Positions 21,414 to 31,953 of a DNA stretch of 64,000 bases are shown in pieces (the first letter of the stretch is position 1; every line of letters begins with the position of its first letter). The notes under the pieces were generated by a model. The model was not told the DNA's origin, did no database searches, and saw nothing but the letters and a program-made list of their open reading frames with translations. The DNA is from Bimuria novae-zelandiae CBS 107.79 (Eukaryota > Ascomycota > Dothideomycetes > Pleosporales > Didymosphaeriaceae), in the NCBI GenBank assembly GCA_010015655.1, contig ML976658.1, forward strand, positions 1,704,704 through 1,768,703, read 5' to 3'. The translations under genes were made by a program, and so were the position numbers.

Positions 21414-22795
21414 TGTACGGCGCGGAGGCCTGGTACGGAGGCAGGACAAAGCCCTCCAGAATTATGTGCCAATCGAGAAGCGCTCAGGTGAGCACCCGAC
21501 TAGGCTAGCACATTGACGCACTCGATAAAGTCCTCAAGCAGGCATGTAGAGCTATCGTACCAGCCTATCAGACCACACCCACCACCGCCGTCTTCCGGGA
21601 CGCAGGACTCCCCTTAGCAATAGTAGCACTTAAGACATGTAAGCTTCGCTTCGCGGCACACTTACTAACAATTAACGATAAACACCCGCTAACTGCTAGG
21701 ACCCTCCTGCCTATAGTTAAAAGAGGCCGAGGCGCAGGCCTCCCACAGAGAGCCCGCTCGAAGGTACAGTAACTCGCACAGATCCTCGACCTAGTACCCC
21801 GACCGGAGTTCCGCGCCCCCCACTACTCCCCCGGGAGCCGCACCGACCCCACAGGCCAAGTGGCCAAGAAGGACGCCGCCCGTCACTTTAAGGAGTAGTA
21901 GGCTCTCCTCCCGCCAACCGCTATTACTATCTTCTTAGATGGCTCTAAATAATAGATTAACGGCGTTAAGCACGTCACATATGGCTACGCCGTATACAAA
22001 GGGCAGGCCCTTACCCTACGAGGTAATAGCTCCCTTAACCCTAGGTCCTACGTTTTTAATGCTGAAGCTATTAGCGCGTGGCGAGGACTCGCCTACACAC
22101 TTAATACGCCCGCTTACTAGCTAAGACGCATATACATGTGCATTAACAGCACTTCTATTATATAGTGCATAAGAGGCAACCCGTCCCCCTCCTCGCAGTA
22201 GGCGTTCGTCAGGTGCCAGGAGACAATAGAGAACCTAGACATCGCTGTCCGGTGGGCCCCAGGTCACTGCGAAATAGAAGGGAATGATTTGGCGGATCAG
22301 CTAGCCAACGACGCAGCAAAGTCCCCTCAACCTCCATACAGCATGGCAGCTAAGCCCACAGTCTCAGGCCTTAAGTCAGACGTCCGCGCCCACACTAGGA
22401 GCGCTGAGATGGACTGGTGGCGCGCCCGCTCGCCCAAGTTGTCAAAATGGTACATGCAGTGGGACCTCACTTACTGCCCTGCGAAACAGCCAAAGGAGCT
22501 CACCCTCCAACGACCAGCGCTTGCTAAGCTGCTGTCCATGCGCACCCGCCACGGACACTACGCCTGGTACCATAAGAAGTTCAGGCACGAAGACGCCGTT
22601 ACTAAATGCCCCTGCGGAGCAGACCTGGCGCCTGACCACATTGTACACTGCCCACGATTAGTTCGAAAGTTCCGCTACTGGCCGAAACGGCCAGCGTGCC
22701 CCCCAAGCACCACCAGGGAGGGCGTGGAATACCTGAAGGCACTTGAGCCAAAAGATTTCCAACTTCTACTAGAGCTTGTTAACCCTATAGAATAA
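21414..22795 (+). pseudogene. LINE ORF2 C-terminal part: RT tail, RNase H, CCHC-like end
   Basis: In one plus-strand frame: YGAEAWYGG (end of RT), then AVFRDAGLPLAIVALKTCKLRFA. RNase H begins with IFLDGSK near 21930, followed by NAEAISAWRGLAYTL near 22057. CINSTSII near 22140 has Asn where family members have Asp, and WAPGHCEIEGNDLADQLAN lies near 22254. The last 168 codons (22289-22795) are open: KELTLQRPALAKLLSMRTRH and a CPCGADLAPDHIVHCP cysteine/histidine cluster (Cx1C...Hx4C type) near 22608-22655. About eight TAG/TAA stops lie upstream of 22200. Confidence 0.85.
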
Positions 22796-23038
22796 GTTTA
22801 TATGTATAATAGATACAACCTGACACCTCAGCCTACAGGCAAGAAGACAAGGATTTGGCCCCCGCACGGAGGGGGGCGGACTCTCACAAGCCACTGCAAG
22901 AGATGGCAATAGCTACATAGCAAGAAACGCCCTCACCACTTTAGCGAGCCCTAAATGGTTGCTCGGCGCGTCTCCATGCCCCATGGGAGGCTAGAACATT
23001 ATGTTCCTAGACGTTAATCAATACTACTACTACTACTA
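21414..23038 (+). mobile_element. 5'-truncated LINE with RNase H and (TAC)n tail
   Basis: A 1,625-base insertion flanked by the perfect 13-bp duplication cccttaatctcta (21401-21413 and 23039-23051), ending in a (TAC)n tail at about 23023-23038. The sequence starts inside the C-terminal part of a LINE ORF2 (YGAEAWYGGRTKPSR) and carries RNase H and the terminal zinc-knuckle-like region, then an untranslated tail from 22796. Structure and domains agree with a Tad/I-clade LINE inserted by target-primed reverse transcription. It is moderately RIP-damaged in the first 850 bases and almost clean after 22280. Confidence 0.92.
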
Positions 23039-23837
23039 CCCTTAATCTCTACCTCTACCTCCTTCGCACTCAGCGCGATGGTAGTTTCCTTCCACGTATC
23101 CGTCAGCTCATTCGTGTACAAGCCATCGGGACAGCACAAACAGCTTATCCCAAAGACCTGCAACACTATTCTCAATTTGTCAAGTTTCGGGAAGTGGTCC
23201 TGCCAGTTTCTCCTCCCGCGCTTCTAGGGGTCGCTGCATTCTATTGCCCACGAACACCCGCACGGGATAGTACGACGTGAACCCGTACCTACCGTAACAG
23301 TAGGAGTCCATTCAGGCTTCGGTCTAAAGAGGTAGCGCCAATGCGTTCCATCGCACAGCATCATCTGCTCGAGCGACTCGTGCCCCTCACCACCGGGTTC
23401 TCCAAGCTCGACGTGCAGCTCTAATTTCCGGATAAAATGACCTATGGCTGGGTTCAGATAAGTGAAGGAGCAGATTTCGTGCCGTTCGTGGGCTGGGTCT
23501 TGAAGAGTATTTTGCAGTTTGGGTGAGTAACCGATGACGAAGGTGTTCTGTTTGAATAAGAAGTCTCGGACTAGGTTGTTAAAGTCTTTGCTTACGAGAC
23601 AGTATTGTGTGAGCGGGTTGTTTTGCAGGTCTTGTGTTGTGCGTGGTTTTATGGGGGTTTCTGAGAGCTGCTGGGAGTTAGTGTAGGCGTTGTAAACACG
23701 GGATTGTAGAGTAAGTCTTACCAGGTCCAGGTACGAGAGGATACGCAGTCTTCTGTGGGCAGTTTAATCCATGGGGACGCTTTTGGCGTGAGAGCCTGTG
23801 ATAGGAGCGTAGATTCCAAGGCTTTATCTAGAGACAT

Positions 23838-24358
23838 TGTGTAGCCTGTCTGAGATACTGGAACTACTAGGTTCGCCGCGACGCTGGTGCGTGGTTCAAT
23901 GCCAGAGCAGTGGGCGGGCCTTTATACAGAAGAAGGCGATACTGATTCACTTTGACTTTGAGACATACAATAGTCGTAAGTTTCCAGACGCGCCGAGTGA
24001 CTTGCCGGCAAATGTTGACTATTCCCAGATCATCAATAGAGTTCCGTGAAATGTTTGCTTGAAAGCAATATGGTCTCGCTCCACTTGGGTGGTAGGCCAT
24101 GGAAGAGACCATCAACTCGACTATCCTCTGGACTCTAAATGGATCGCTACGACATACCAAGAGATTTCCCAGCAATCATGCCTTCTGTGCGTGTTATGAG
24201 GATTGTGTTTGACGCGTTCTTCTGTCGCGATTACCATGTTTGGAGCTGGGTTCGAATGCGGAAGGCGCAACGGGCAGGCACACACCTGTGACTCGGGTCA
24301 ACCGTGAACACCTCCATGTCTCCAACAAGCGCCCAGCCTCGCACCACTCGCTGCCGCC
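23838..24358. other. Intergenic region, divergent promoters
   Basis: Separates the minus-strand F-box-like pseudogene (start 23837) from the plus-strand gene starting 24359. Short opposing frames here (for example 23837-24049 plus and 23867-24175 minus) have no motif and overlap each other. I see no supported gene. Confidence 0.4.
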
Positions 24359-25713
24359 ATGCCCAACTACCGCAGTATCAGTATCAAGCTCCACTCTCAA
24401 TTCGACATCGAAACCTATCCCGAATTCCTTCCGCGCCCGCACTCTCACTACGTCTCCCGCGGCATTCCCACGCCCGCCACAGTTCCTGTCTTCGAAGACT
24501 CGCAAACATCCACATGCAGCGTCTACGTCCCTGTCTACGCAAACAGCCAATTCTGGCTCTCGTACGACATCTCCCCGCCGGTGCCCGACGACCAGCACTT
24601 TCTATTCAAGCTGTACATCAATGGCGCGCACGTGGTGAGCTGGAGCACGGGGAAAGAAGACAAGTGGAAGGGCAAGACCATGTTTGCGCTGTTCGAGATG
24701 GAGGACGACGATGGTAGGAAGAGGGTTGAAAAACGTGTCATGTGTTTTACTGCGCCCAAGGACGGGAGGTGGGGCGATGTTGAAAATGTGTGGGATGAGA
24801 AGGCACGGTTGGAGATTAGAGTGCATCGTGCGCTGGGTAGGAAGAGGGCCGAGAGGGTGGTGGAGGAGTATGGGACGACGGAGCATGGGAAGTGTGAGAA
24901 GGGCATCAGGTGAGAGTGCCTCCTGCCAGCCAAGGCAGAGATGCTGATGATTATAGCCTCATGAGCGCAGGCCGTGCGGGCTCCGAGCAGCCGAAGCGCT
25001 TCTACAAGTTCGCCCTCATCGACCCGGCCGACAAGCCGTATGCAACGTTCCGCTATTTCTACCGCACCTGGGCGCAACTTCGCGAACTGGGACTGTCAGA
25101 GTACGAGACCGACGTCGTCGAGGACGGCGAGTCGAATCAGCTCTCTGTTATCGAGCCGGACGATAGGGGCGTGAGCCAGCGCAGCGAAAGCTGTTATTCC
25201 CAAGACGTCGCGCAGGAGGGCTCTTACCACCCTTTCCACGACGGTGCGGATGACTGCCCATGTAGCCCTCGCGAAGCCTACATCTCGACTGGTAGTCCAA
25301 AGAAGCGCACAAGTGGGTTTAGAAGGCGTCTGGACGACCATGAGCGCACCCGTCGCATTGGTCGCCTCTCGGTGCCACCTTCCTGCAAACTCGACCCTCC
25401 CAAGCACCCATCGCGACATATGCCGACTATCCCACAGAAGCACGATGCAGCGGCGGCCCATAATACGAGCTACCAGCCTCATCCAATCTATCCGCTTAAC
25501 GATTGGGAGATGAGGACCCCAAGTCCAGTGCAGTCAATGAGGGAAACGATATCCACGCCGACGTTGGTCCGGAGAACTAAGAGGGGATTCACGCCGACTG
25601 GATGGTTGAACGCGATTGGGAACGCATGGCGGCGCCGTGCAACACCCTCGAATCTGTCGAGCGATGACGGCAGTAGGGCTACGTCTCGCGGCGACTCACG
25701 AGGTGTTCGTTAA
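24359..25713 (+). CDS. Conserved hypothetical protein (DUF7918-like)
   Basis: Two exons, 24359-24909 and 24957-25713, encode about 435 residues. The 47-base intron begins GTGAGAG and ends GATTATAG; splicing joins EKGI to SLMSAGRAGSEQPKRFYKF in frame. The N-terminal 185 residues (MPNYRSISIKLHSQFDIETY..., CSVYVPVYANSQFWLSYDI, FLFKLYINGAHVVSW, EIRVHRALGRKRAERVVEEY) look like the conserved beta-rich domain common in Pleosporales hypothetical proteins, which I recall as DUF7918. A second conserved patch, YATFRYFYRTWAQLRELGL, follows the intron. The rest is polar, Ser/Arg-rich and likely disordered. No signal peptide, membrane segment or catalytic motif is visible. Function is unknown. No stops break the frame, so it is likely expressed. 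Confidence 0.8.
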
Positions 25714-26111
25714 GGGGTTGCTTTGGGAAGGTGGAGGAATAGAGTGTCATGAATATGGGGCACGTGTGGAAGGTGTGCAACATTGGCATTCTCAGACAAC
25801 TTCTTTCTGACGAAAGATGGATGGCAATGATGCTGTGTGAGATGACCTGAAGTTGAGTTACCGAGTAGTTCGCCGCCTGCAAGGCACGTTGCGCCTACTG
25901 GTCCAGCCGTCCCACACCGCATCAGCCCCACAGCTCCCCATGCCGCCCCGGTAGCTCTAGCTCTAGCTCTATAACCCGCGTCCAAGCACAACAGCTTACC
26001 ATTATTCACATGAACTCGCTGTTGGTGGTTGCGCGATAGCAATAGCGTGTATAATAGATGCTGTCGCTCCTTCCTTGTTTTTACCGTTCGAGCTGCGCTT
26101 GAAATTGACCG
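25714..26111. other. Intergenic region upstream of the glutaminase gene
   Basis: About 400 bases between two same-strand genes. It includes a short (AGCTCT)n-like repeat near 25952-25970 and CT-rich stretches. It probably holds the glutaminase promoter. No specific regulatory site could be assigned. Confidence 0.4.
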
Positions 26112-28731
26112 ATGCAACTCAGCATCATCCCCGCCGCGCTGCTGGCAAGCGTCGCAACGGCCTCTACACTGAAGCCTCCTGTGCTTCCGTTGATCGTGAG
26201 GAATCCGTATCTGAGCACATGGCTACAAAACGCCAGAGAGGAGCCGTGGACGAAATGGCCCATGTTCTGGGAGGGTAACGAGGTACGTTCCTATGTTGAT
26301 GGACCTGGAACAGAGCGACAGCTGCAAATGGCTTTTTTCGCTCACTGATGGCACCGTACAGCTCGGTTTCAGCGTTCTTGCACATGTCCCGGATACGAAG
26401 GAAGTATTCCCGCTGCTGGGTCGGCCACAGGATTCGCTGAGCTCGCATGAGAAGGACTACGTGGCGCGCGAGGAAGGGTATATCTTACTCCATACATTTC
26501 GAGGCCACCGCTAACGGTTGATCGATAGATATAGCATATCCTACCCTAGCTACAAAGGCGCCCAATATGACGCATCAACTACGAACCTCACCTACTCGTT
26601 ACCTGCCCCCGAGGCATTCGCCGACGCCAGTGACCTGAACATTACGCTTTCGTTCTTCTCTCCAATCACGCCTACATCGACCCTACGCCAGTCGCTACCA
26701 GCTGCGTATGTAACAGTATACGTGGAAGGCAGCTTCAACGTGAGCATATACATCGATGTGAACGGACAGTGGGTCAGCGGGTTTCCGGACAGTGAGATTG
26801 AGTGGACGCTTTCACGAGGGAAGGCTAATGGTGCTGTGGAAAGGCTAAAAACATGGACGGTGAAAAGGAAAGAGCAGAGAATCTTCAATGAAGAAAAGGA
26901 CCAGGCGGAATGGGGTCAATTGCACTTTACTGCTCCGGATGATATGCTACATCAGAGCGGCCATTCGGACGAACTGCGCCAGAGTTTCGCAAAAACTGGA
27001 AAGCTGCAGAACGTGGTCGATGGAGAATCACCGCGTGGGATCCATGACAAAGAGCCCATCTTTGCCTTCTCGAAACTATTCGAGCTGGAGAAGAAAGATG
27101 GCCCGGGACGTGGTAGCGTCATGTTTACCGTTTCTCATGTTCAGGACCTGGTAACCCAGTTTGCATCCGAGCGCGGCCTCACGCAAATGCGTCCCTTGTG
27201 GAAGTCCTGGTTCTACACTGACGAGGAACTCATCAGCTTCCACTACCACGACTTCGCAAACGCGAACGCCCTGGCTACCAACTACTCCGAGCAGCTCCAC
27301 GTCGATGCCGATGCGTACGGCTCAGACAACTACGTCGACATTGTGGCACTCTCCGCTCGTCAAACGATGGGCGCAACAAGTTTCTCTGGCACTGCCCATA
27401 ATCCAATCTTGTTCTTGAAAGAGATCTCTTCCAACGGCAACAGCCAAACCGTCGACGTCATATTCCCCGCATTCCCCTTCTTCCTATATACGAATCCCAA
27501 GTGGGCAACTTACCTGCTAGAACCGCTGCTCGAGCATCAACTCAGCGGTCAGTATCCGAACAAGTACTCTATGCACGACTTAGGTGCCCACTTCCCAAAC
27601 CTCACGGGACACGCGGACGGGAGAGACGAGTACATGCCCGTCGAGGAATGCGGAGACATGCTCATTATGGCGCTCTCACTAGTACACGCCATGACGTACA
27701 CTTCCGATGAAACGGCGCAGTCAATCTGGTCGACCGCTGGTGAAAAGCGAGACTTCAACGCGGAAGACGACCACCGCTTCCCCTTGACGAATCTCAACAC
27801 GCACAACGGCATCACCTACATCGACGACGCCTTTGGAGGCAGAGCTAAGGGCTTGCACAAAGCGAAGAAATGGGTAGCCCGCAGCTACCGCCTGTGGAAG
27901 CAGTGGACCGGGTACCTCGTGCAATTCGCCCGGGATCCAGAGAACCAGCGTAAGCCTCACATCCCCCTCCCTGATCTCTACCAGGAGTGTTTCTAACGCA
28001 GCACAGTCTCCACCGACGACTTCGCCGGCTGGCTGCCTCTCCAGACCAACCTCGCGCTCAAAGGCATCATCGGCATCCGCGCCTTCAGCGTACTCGCCGC
28101 CATCCTCGACTACGACGCCGACGCGGTATTCCACCGAGAGAAGTCCGAGGAGTACCTCGCGCACTGGCAGGACCGCGGGCTGTCGAGGGATAAAACCCAT
28201 GCGAAGCTAAGCTATGAGTGGTATGGGAGTTGGACGACGCTGTATTCGCTGTACTCGGATGCGCTGCTCTGTTTTCATCCTAGCACCACTTCGAACACTT
28301 CGACCTTCGTGCCTGCTGCGCGTGAAGGGGCGCAGCAGCAACCGCTGGGACGAAGAGAAGGGGAGGCAGATTTCATCCCCCACACCATCTACACATCCCA
28401 ATCCACCACGTACGCCCTCTCACTCCAGCGCTACGGACTTCCCCTCGACTCGCGCCACTTGTACGCCAAGTCCGACTGGGAACTCTATGCCGCAGCCGTC
28501 GCTGAACCGTCCGTGCGCCAGGACATCCTCTCCCGTGTTGCGAAGTGGGTGAATGAAACGAGCACGGATAGGGCGCTGAGCGATTTGTACGATACGGAGG
28601 GGACGGGAGGGTTTCCGGAGGGGATACGGTTCCATGCAAGGCCGGTTGTTGGGGGGCATTTTGCGGGGTTGAGCTTGGGGAGGGCTTGTCGGGGAAGGGA
28701 GGAGGGGGTAAGAGAGGGGATGGAGCTCTGA
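26112..28731 (+). CDS. gtaA: Secreted glutaminase, GtaA type
   Basis: Four exons (26112-26282, 26362-26477, 26529-27949, 28007-28731) give about 810 residues. Introns of 79, 51 and 57 bases have GTACGT, GTATAT and GTAAGC donors, clear CTAAC branch sites in the last two, and AG acceptors; all joins keep frame. MQLSIIPAALLASVATAS is a signal peptide. Family landmarks are GFSVLAHVPDTKEVFPLLGR, PITPTSTLRQSLPAAY, YPNKYSMHDLGAHFPN and DEYMPVEECGDMLI (about residues 438-475), NQLSTDDFAG spanning intron 3 (about 568-577), ALKGIIGIRAF, EWYGSWTTLYSLYSDALL, and YGLPLDSRHLYAKSDWELY. The enzyme hydrolyses glutamine to glutamate, probably outside the cell. It is somewhat longer than the roughly 690 residues usual for the family. 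No disruption seen. Confidence 0.92.
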
Positions 28732-28911
28732 AGAGAGGGGAGAAGGGGATCGGTGATGTATGATGATGAGTATGATGATGATAATGATGACACTATAAGA
28801 ATCGTTACGGACATTTGAAACGCTTGTATGATGCACTGCCTAAGCATGTGCAAACGGGGGTATCTAAATCCAACACCATTTCACACGCGACCACCTTGGA
28901 CAACATTGAGC
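28732..28911. other. Convergent 3' intergenic region with TGA-type microsatellite
   Basis: Lies between the ends of glutaminase (plus) and dynactin p62 (minus). An imperfect (TGA)n run spans about 28755-28791. Both 3' UTRs and terminators must fall here. Confidence 0.6.
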
Positions 28912-30627
28912 TCACGAGCCCTTAATCCTCCCCACGCCCACAACCGTCCAGAACGCCTCCTCCCTCTTCTCCTTCTCCCCTTTCCCTCCCTTACTATCCA
29001 CTAACCCCCTCTCGTCCGCCCCCGTATCAGCCTCATACTCGATCCTCACAAACACGGGTATCTCCAGCACATCGTCGTCTTCCTCGAGCGGCCCACCTCG
29101 CCCTGGCGTCTCCGCCTCCACCCTCGCACTCTCGTCCAAGAAACCGGGCACAATCTCCACAGCCACACTCGTCCAATTCCGCCCACGGTCCCAGATCTTC
29201 CCGGCTTCGATCTGCGGCGCCTGATCCGAGAGGAGGGAGCCGCGCTTCGCAGGCATGTTCAGCGCATCGTCCCAGATATCCGTGTTCGCGCCGACGTCGA
29301 ACTGCGGACACAAAATAGTTACGCGGGACTGCACTTTCCCGGGTGTCGTACTCGGCGTCGCGAGAGTAACCTTGATGGGATCGAACAGCGGATTACTCAT
29401 GTGGAACAGGAAATGTGTAGGTATCCCGGGCTTCAGCGCGTTGTAGTCGAAGACTTTTGCGGGCGGGCGGGACGAGCCGGGGACGGGCGTGTCGGAGGCG
29501 AGCGCGCGGATGCTGAGACGCGGGATGTGGTTCAGCGCGAGGAGTTTGATTTTGTAGCGTGTGGATGTTATTTTCGCCTCGGGCTTGGTGAGGATCTGGC
29601 GGCAGGAGCGGCAGCGTTTGGAGCGCTTCGTGCAGAGGAGGGTGGCGAGGGGGCGTAGGTCAGAGGTGAATCGCACGCTGGGGTTGGGCTGGGCGCGTTT
29701 CTGCGCGGGGGAGATGGTGGATGCCCAGCCGTCGCGTTTGAGGCGCTCGATGGCGGCGGTGTCAGCAGAGGGGTCGTGGAGAGTGAGGCCTTCGAGGGCG
29801 GAGGCGGCTTCGCGCATGGCGGTGGGCTTGGGGCGTTGTTTCTTCTTGGGGCCCGAGGTGGAGTAGAGGTTCATGATGCGCGAGTAGGCAGAGGGCGAGG
29901 AGAAGTTGATGTCGTGCGAGGAGAAGGGGGACGCGGAGGTCTGGGATTCGACCTGGGACTTGTAGAAGGCGCTCAGGCTGGCGAAGAGGTCGTCGTGGCT
30001 CGGCGGGCCCTCGTCCTTGTCCGTGTGGGTAGTTTCGGTAGACGGTGAGAAGAGTTCCCTCCCGTCGCGCTTCCTCGCCTCCAGCTCCTTCCGCCGCTCG
30101 CGCTCCTTGTCCCGCTCCTTGTGCGAGGGCAATGGCTTTCCGCCGTTCCCAATCCGCGCCAACTGGGCCGAAATGCCCTGGCCCTTCTCAAACTCGATGC
30201 CGATCTCGACGGTGCTCCAGCGGCAGTACTGGCACTCGAGGATGAAGGGCGGGCCGCTCTCGCCCGTCGGGTCCAGCGAGAAGGTCTGCATGGGCGACGT
30301 ACACAGCGGACAGCTGAAGCAGCTCCGGTTGCACCGGTTGCCGTCGCTCTTGACGACGGAGCTGGGCACCTCGAACAAGCATGACGGGCAGTACCAATTG
30401 AGCGTCTCTTCGATCTGGCAGCGCGGACAGCGGATCTGCTGGCAGTCTTCGCAGTAGAGGAGGTGCTCGAGGGGGTACAGCTGGTAGTTGGCGCGGGGGC
30501 TGCGGGGGTCGAAGGTGCCCTCGTCCTCGTCGGCGGCTTCCTGCAGCACCGCCGCCGCCCGCTTGCCCGACGTGTTGCTGTCGAAGCAGTTGCAGGCGTA
30601 GTACGTGTAGGGAAAGGCCTGTGCCAT
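28912..30627 (-). CDS. Dynactin subunit 4 (p62, RO-2-like)
   Basis: An intronless minus-strand gene of about 571 residues. The chosen start, MAQAFPYTYYACNCFDSN at 30627, matches the family's 'FPYTYY.C.C' opening; an in-frame ATG lies 10 codons upstream at 30657. The N-terminal cysteine cluster typical of p62 spans residues 59-110: CEDCQQIRCPRC, WYCPSCLFEV, CNRSCFSCPLC. A charged segment (HKERDKERERRKELEARKRD) and the conserved C-terminal half follow (SKRCRSCRQILTKPEAK, TRYKIKLLALNHIPRLSI, PTHFLFHMSNPLFDPIKVTL, ending FWTVVGVGRIKGS). Dynactin activates cytoplasmic dynein for nuclear and vesicle movement; p62 sits at the pointed end of the Arp1 filament. It starts back to back with the NDUFAF5 gene. 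Frame intact. Confidence 0.92.
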   Translation of the reverse strand: MAQAFPYTYYACNCFDSNTSGKRAAAVLQEAADEDEGTFDPRSPRANYQLYPLEHLLYCEDCQQIRCPRCQIEETLNWYCPSCLFEVPSSVVKSDGNRCNRSCFSCPLCTSPMQTFSLDPTGESGPPFILECQYCRWSTVEIGIEFEKGQGISAQLARIGNGGKPLPSHKERDKERERRKELEARKRDGRELFSPSTETTHTDKDEGPPSHDDLFASLSAFYKSQVESQTSASPFSSHDINFSSPSAYSRIMNLYSTSGPKKKQRPKPTAMREAASALEGLTLHDPSADTAAIERLKRDGWASTISPAQKRAQPNPSVRFTSDLRPLATLLCTKRSKRCRSCRQILTKPEAKITSTRYKIKLLALNHIPRLSIRALASDTPVPGSSRPPAKVFDYNALKPGIPTHFLFHMSNPLFDPIKVTLATPSTTPGKVQSRVTILCPQFDVGANTDIWDDALNMPAKRGSLLSDQAPQIEAGKIWDRGRNWTSVAVEIVPGFLDESARVEAETPGRGGPLEEDDDVLEIPVFVRIEYEADTGADERGLVDSKGGKGEKEKREEAFWTVVGVGRIKGS

Positions 30628-30832
30628 GGTGGACAGCAATTGGCGAGTTGGACGCACAGTGTTGGCCTTGCGGCCGCGTTGTTGTCTCGCTTTCGATGTC
30701 TTGAGTGTGAAGCTTCAATGTTTCTTGGAGCCGCGGCCCACGTCGGCGTTTACTCGCACCAGACGCCGAGGACGAACATCTCTGTATCGTCAATTGCAAC
30801 TGTACCTATTTTGCTACGTCTGTCCGCATACA
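30628..30832. promoter_or_regulatory. Bidirectional promoter region, dynactin p62 / NDUFAF5
   Basis: Only about 205 bases separate the two divergent start codons, so both promoters must share this stretch. It is GC-moderate and contains a NotI-type gcggccgc near 30670. No TATA box was assigned. Confidence 0.55.
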
Positions 30833-31953
30833 ATGAACACGCTTTCCATCCGCGCCTTCATTCCCCCTCTAACGCGGCGAGCAGTTCCACTCCGCGCAAC
30901 AACACGTAGCTATGCCGTGCAGACCGCTGGAGGTCCTACGGCGGAAATCTTCAGCCAGCAGCACAAGTGGATGCAGAAGGAGCGTGCGGCCCGAGACGTA
31001 GAAACTAGTCGGAGCGTCGACTACCTGCGCGATGAGGTGGCTTCGCGGTTATGCGAGCGGATACTGGTACGTCTCTCCATCCATCCATCCATCCATCCAT
31101 CATCCCCAAGAGCTATGGCTAAGCTATTCAGGACATCAACCGCCACTTTCCACACGTGCTCGACCTCGGTGCGAACGCCTGCAACATCGCTCACCAGCTC
31201 ACACTCCCCTCCGAACAAGCTCCCGACGCAGGGCCGCGAGGGAGCCGCATCGGCAAGCTCACCGCCGCGGATTCCTCCGCAGCCCTCCTGCATCGAGACG
31301 CCGACCTCCCGTTCAACAAGGAAATCAATATCGAGCGCCAAGTTTTACCTGCGTCCGAGGCTCTCCCCTACGATGCGAATACCTTCGATGCGGTACTGAG
31401 CAGCTTGAGCATGCACTGGATCAACGACCTGCCTGGCGTGCTCGCACAAGTCAACAACATGTTGAAACCAGACAGCCCCTTCATAGGCGTCATGATGGGC
31501 GGCGACAGTCTCTTCGAGCTGCGAACATCGCTCCAGCTCGCGGAGCTAGACCGGAGAGGCGGAGTGTCTACACACACCTCGCCACTAGCAGACGTCCGCG
31601 ACGTCGGTGGACTGCTGCAGAAAGCGGGCTTCAACCTCCTCACCGTCGACGTGGACGACATCGTAGTCGACTTTCCCGACGTCTTCGCTCTCATGAAGGA
31701 TCTACAAGCCATGGGCGAGTCGAACGCCGTCATTTCGCGCGAGAAAGGTGCCATACAACGGGATGTGCTGCTCGCCGCCGAGGGGATTTACCGAGCGCTG
31801 CACGGAAATGAAGATGGAAGCCTACCCGCTACCTTTCGGCTGATCTACATGATCGGCTGGAAGCAGAGCTCCAACCAGGCCAAGCCGCTGGAACGCGGTA
31901 CCGGCATGTTCAGCATCAAAGACTACCTGGAGAAGAACGGCTGCGACAAATGA
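30833..31953 (+). CDS. NDUFAF5-like mitochondrial methyltransferase (complex I assembly)
   Basis: Two exons, 30833-31066 and 31132-31953, give about 351 residues. The 65-base intron (GTACGT...TTCAG) includes a (CATC)n run, and the join ERIL/DINRHFPHVLDLG is in frame. The N-terminus (MNTLSIRAFIPPLTRRAVPLR) is basic and hydroxylated, like a mitochondrial presequence. IFSQQHKWMQKERAARDVET is the family's lead-in; HVLDLGANACN (about 86-96) is the SAM-binding motif I; FDAVLSSLSMHWINDLPGVL follows; and MGESNAVISREKGAIQRDVL and EDGSLPATFRLIYMIGWK are NDUFAF5 signatures. The human homologue hydroxylates an arginine of NDUFS7 during complex I assembly; the same role is inferred here. No damage seen. 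Confidence 0.92.

Larger units (their letters stand above)
21277..23837 (-). pseudogene. F-box-like gene split by a LINE insertion
   Basis: Minus-strand coding runs from an ATG at 23837 (MSLDKALESTLLSQALTPK...) through SPWIKLPTE and, after a small frameshift near 23745, RLRILSYLDLVRLTL, an F-box-like 'LP.E....I..YL' core. It continues as NPLTQYCLVSKDFNNLVRDF, FIRKLELHVELGEPGGEGHE and, beyond a TAG near 23225 or a second frameshift, FPKLDKLRIVLQVFGI and TNELTDTWKETTIALSAKEV. At 23051 it meets a LINE with a 13-bp TSD. The frame continues past it from 21413 (EIKGTLWCAYCEDFEVEDN...) to a TGA at 21279-21277. Reading across one TSD copy is in frame. F-box proteins are SCF ubiquitin-ligase adaptors; target unknown. 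Confidence 0.75.

Noticed and set aside
24194..25482. Minus-strand open frames (24194-24598, 24535-25077, 25096-25482) opposite the conserved hypothetical gene
   Set aside because: The plus strand has a consistent spliced gene with conserved segments; the minus frames look like codon shadows.
19229..28731. EthD, GNAT and glutaminase genes considered as a secondary-metabolite cluster
   Set aside because: No polyketide synthase, peptide synthetase, terpene cyclase or dedicated transporter is present, and the flanking genes are housekeeping.
27721..28836. Minus-strand frames opposite the glutaminase (27721-28200, 28420-28836)
   Set aside because: They overlap coding sequence of a confidently recognised gene and show no motif.
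30017..30909. Long plus-strand open frames (for example 30017-30457 and 30463-30909) opposite dynactin p62 and its promoter
   Set aside because: They mirror the GC-rich dynactin coding sequence, have low-complexity Arg/Ala/Gly composition and no family resemblance.
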